Positions 63,017-64,000 of a stretch of DNA of 64,000 nucleotides are shown here, in pieces (positions within the stretch are counted from its first letter, which is position 1; every line of letters starts with the position of its first letter). The DNA comes from Arthrobacter sp. ISL-85. GTDB taxonomy: Bacteria > Actinomycetota > Actinomycetes > Actinomycetales > Micrococcaceae. The stretch is from positions 423 through 64,422 of the forward strand of contig NZ_JAGGPQ010000003.1 in NCBI RefSeq assembly GCF_018613675.1, read 5' to 3'. The translations under genes and the position numbers were made by a program. The notes under the pieces were generated by a model, which was not told where the DNA came from, ran no database searches, and saw only the letters and a list, made by a program, of their open reading frames with translations.

Positions 63017-64000
63017 ATGGACGTAATGAGTTCAGTGGATACTAAGGCGCCGCCACAGAGCCAGCCACACCTCAAGGGCAACATGGGGTTCCTCTCGCTG
63101 TTTTTCAGCGTGGTGGCGTATAACGCCCCTCTGGTGGTCGTCGTCGGGGCCATCCCCATCATGGTGAGCAGCGGGGCAGGCCTGGGCACGCCAGTGTCGT
63201 TCATCATTGCAGGGGCCATCCTTGGCGCCTTTGCCGTCGGCTTTACGCGCATGTCCAAAATCATGCCGAAGCCAGGCGGTTTCTACTCGATGATCACAGC
63301 CGGACTCGGGCGGGAAATCGGCCTCGGCTCAGGTCTGGTGGCACTTCTGGGTTACTTCTGCGCCTATGCGGGAAGCGTCGTGTTCGGGGGTGTCGTCATG
63401 GGAGAGTTGGTGCACGGCACGCTCAACGGGCCCAACCTTCCCTGGTACGTCTGGGCAAGCATCTTTTGGGCTGCCAGCTCAATCCTCGGCTATTTCAAGG
63501 TCGAACTGTCAGCAAAGGTGCTGACGATCTTCCTGTTCCTTGAGGTCGTCATCGTGGTCGCTTACGACGTCCTTGTTTTCGTCAATGGGGGAGCCGGCCA
63601 TGAGGGCATCTCCGTTGCACCGCTGAGCCCGATGCACTGGTTCGATGGGTCGTTCCCTCTGGGTTTGCTCTTCGCTCTCGGGATGTTTGCAGGCTTCGAG
63701 GTCACCGTCCTGTTCCGTGAGGAGGTCCGGGATCCCAGCCGAACGATTCCCCGCGTCACCTATGCTGTAATCGCCTTGGGGACGGTCGTTTACGGCCTTT
63801 CCGCACTGTTGTTCCTCAACTCGATCGGTCTCGACAAGGTCGTTGAAGCCGCCACCGTGGATCCAACTGGTTCAATGACGTCCAGCCTCCAGGCTTTCGG
63901 CGGGAAAGTCCTCGCGGACGCCGCGACCGTCCTCGTCAATACGAGTACCTTTGCGGTGATCCTCGCCGCGCATAATATTTCGGCCAGATATTCCTTCAAT
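63017..64000 (+). CDS. APC-family amino-acid/polyamine permease, 5' part
   Basis: At least 328 residues, running off the window. SLFFSVVAYNAPLVVVVGAI and GAFAVGFTRMSKIMPKPGGF YSMITA are helix 1 and 2 regions of the APC superfamily; LFALGMFAGFEVTVLFREEV with RDPSRTIPRVTYAVI is the helix 6/7 part. ATG 63017 has AGGAAGG 12 bases upstream, or ATG 63026. It takes up an amino acid, amine or similar compound. Adjacent to the esterase operon but divergent, perhaps the importer of the same substrate. Confidence 0.9.
   Translation, partial: MDVMSSVDTKAPPQSQPHLKGNMGFLSLFFSVVAYNAPLVVVVGAIPIMVSSGAGLGTPVSFIIAGAILGAFAVGFTRMSKIMPKPGGFYSMITAGLGREIGLGSGLVALLGYFCAYAGSVVFGGVVMGELVHGTLNGPNLPWYVWASIFWAASSILGYFKVELSAKVLTIFLFLEVVIVVAYDVLVFVNGGAGHEGISVAPLSPMHWFDGSFPLGLLFALGMFAGFEVTVLFREEVRDPSRTIPRVTYAVIALGTVVYGLSALLFLNSIGLDKVVEAATVDPTGSMTSSLQAFGGKVLADAATVLVNTSTFAVILAAHNISARYSFN

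Overview
The window is GC-rich DNA whose genes belong to families typical of Actinomycetota: IclR, PucR and TetR regulators, paired acyl-CoA dehydrogenases, DUF35/thiolase pairs, a RarA ATPase next to YjbR-type proteins, and relics of a mobA/DUF6457 pair and of a MAB_1171c-type transporter cluster. TTG and GTG starts and ATGA stop/start overlaps are frequent. I cannot name the genus; Micrococcales (Arthrobacter-like) or Mycobacteriales (Rhodococcus-like) are most plausible. I saw no rRNA, tRNA, CRISPR array or replication origin. The mix of decayed insertion sequences, broken genes and catabolic islands suggests a plasmid or an accessory region of the chromosome.

Layout. 1-2600: a truncated IS110 transposase with a structured 5' leader, inserted beside relics of mobA/DUF6457, IS1634 and IS1249. 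2640-10270: a catabolic block with an MHS-type transporter, a DUF35 protein, a thiolase-like protein with its nucleophile Cys replaced, an enoyl-CoA hydratase, a nitroreductase and two overlapping acyl-CoA dehydrogenases, with two palindromic operator candidates. 10400-12400: a gene graveyard holding pieces of etfB/etfA, an alpha/beta hydrolase and an MBL-fold hydrolase. 12679-13437: an intact IclR regulator. 13860-15710: decayed MAB_1171c/ImmA-like/MpaB-like genes. 16320-18965: a TetR-SMR-SMR efflux operon and a TetR-quinone reductase pair, the reductase lacking its cofactor domain; both TetR promoters carry clear operator arrays. 18966-22502: two YjbR proteins, RarA and a type-B carboxylesterase, mostly overlapping. 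22505-24670: a debranching-type glycosidase gene with two in-frame amber codons. 24819-34510: a molybdopterin reductase, an alcohol/aldehyde oxidation set (MDR, ALDH, GMC oxidoreductase) and a 14-TMS-type MFS exporter. 35100-37720: relics of a peptide ABC ATPase, IS110 and ISL3.

38261-54202 is the most interesting part. It is a coherent catabolic island under a PucR regulator: nitrilase-type amidase, thioesterase, cupin, two DAO-type flavoprotein oxidases, NodB-fold hydrolase (possibly a cyclic imidase), adenylate kinase, two MaoC hydratases, AMP-forming acyl-CoA ligase, nitronate-monooxygenase-like flavoprotein, SDR dehydrogenase, stand-alone citrate-synthase/citryl-CoA-lyase-like protein and a Nudix hydrolase. 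The combination suggests a CoA-dependent route for a nitrogen-containing acid, amide or imide: N-C bond opening, CoA activation, hydration, oxidation, then C-C cleavage. I do not recognise this route.

54350-64000: a large FAD/Fe-S D-2-hydroxyacid dehydrogenase, an unknown small protein, a MarR regulator, a frameshifted second copy of the nitroreductase, a strong two-way terminator, an esterase pair (CocE/NonD and esterase-D-like), a decayed duplicate of the second esterase, and the start of an APC amino-acid permease.
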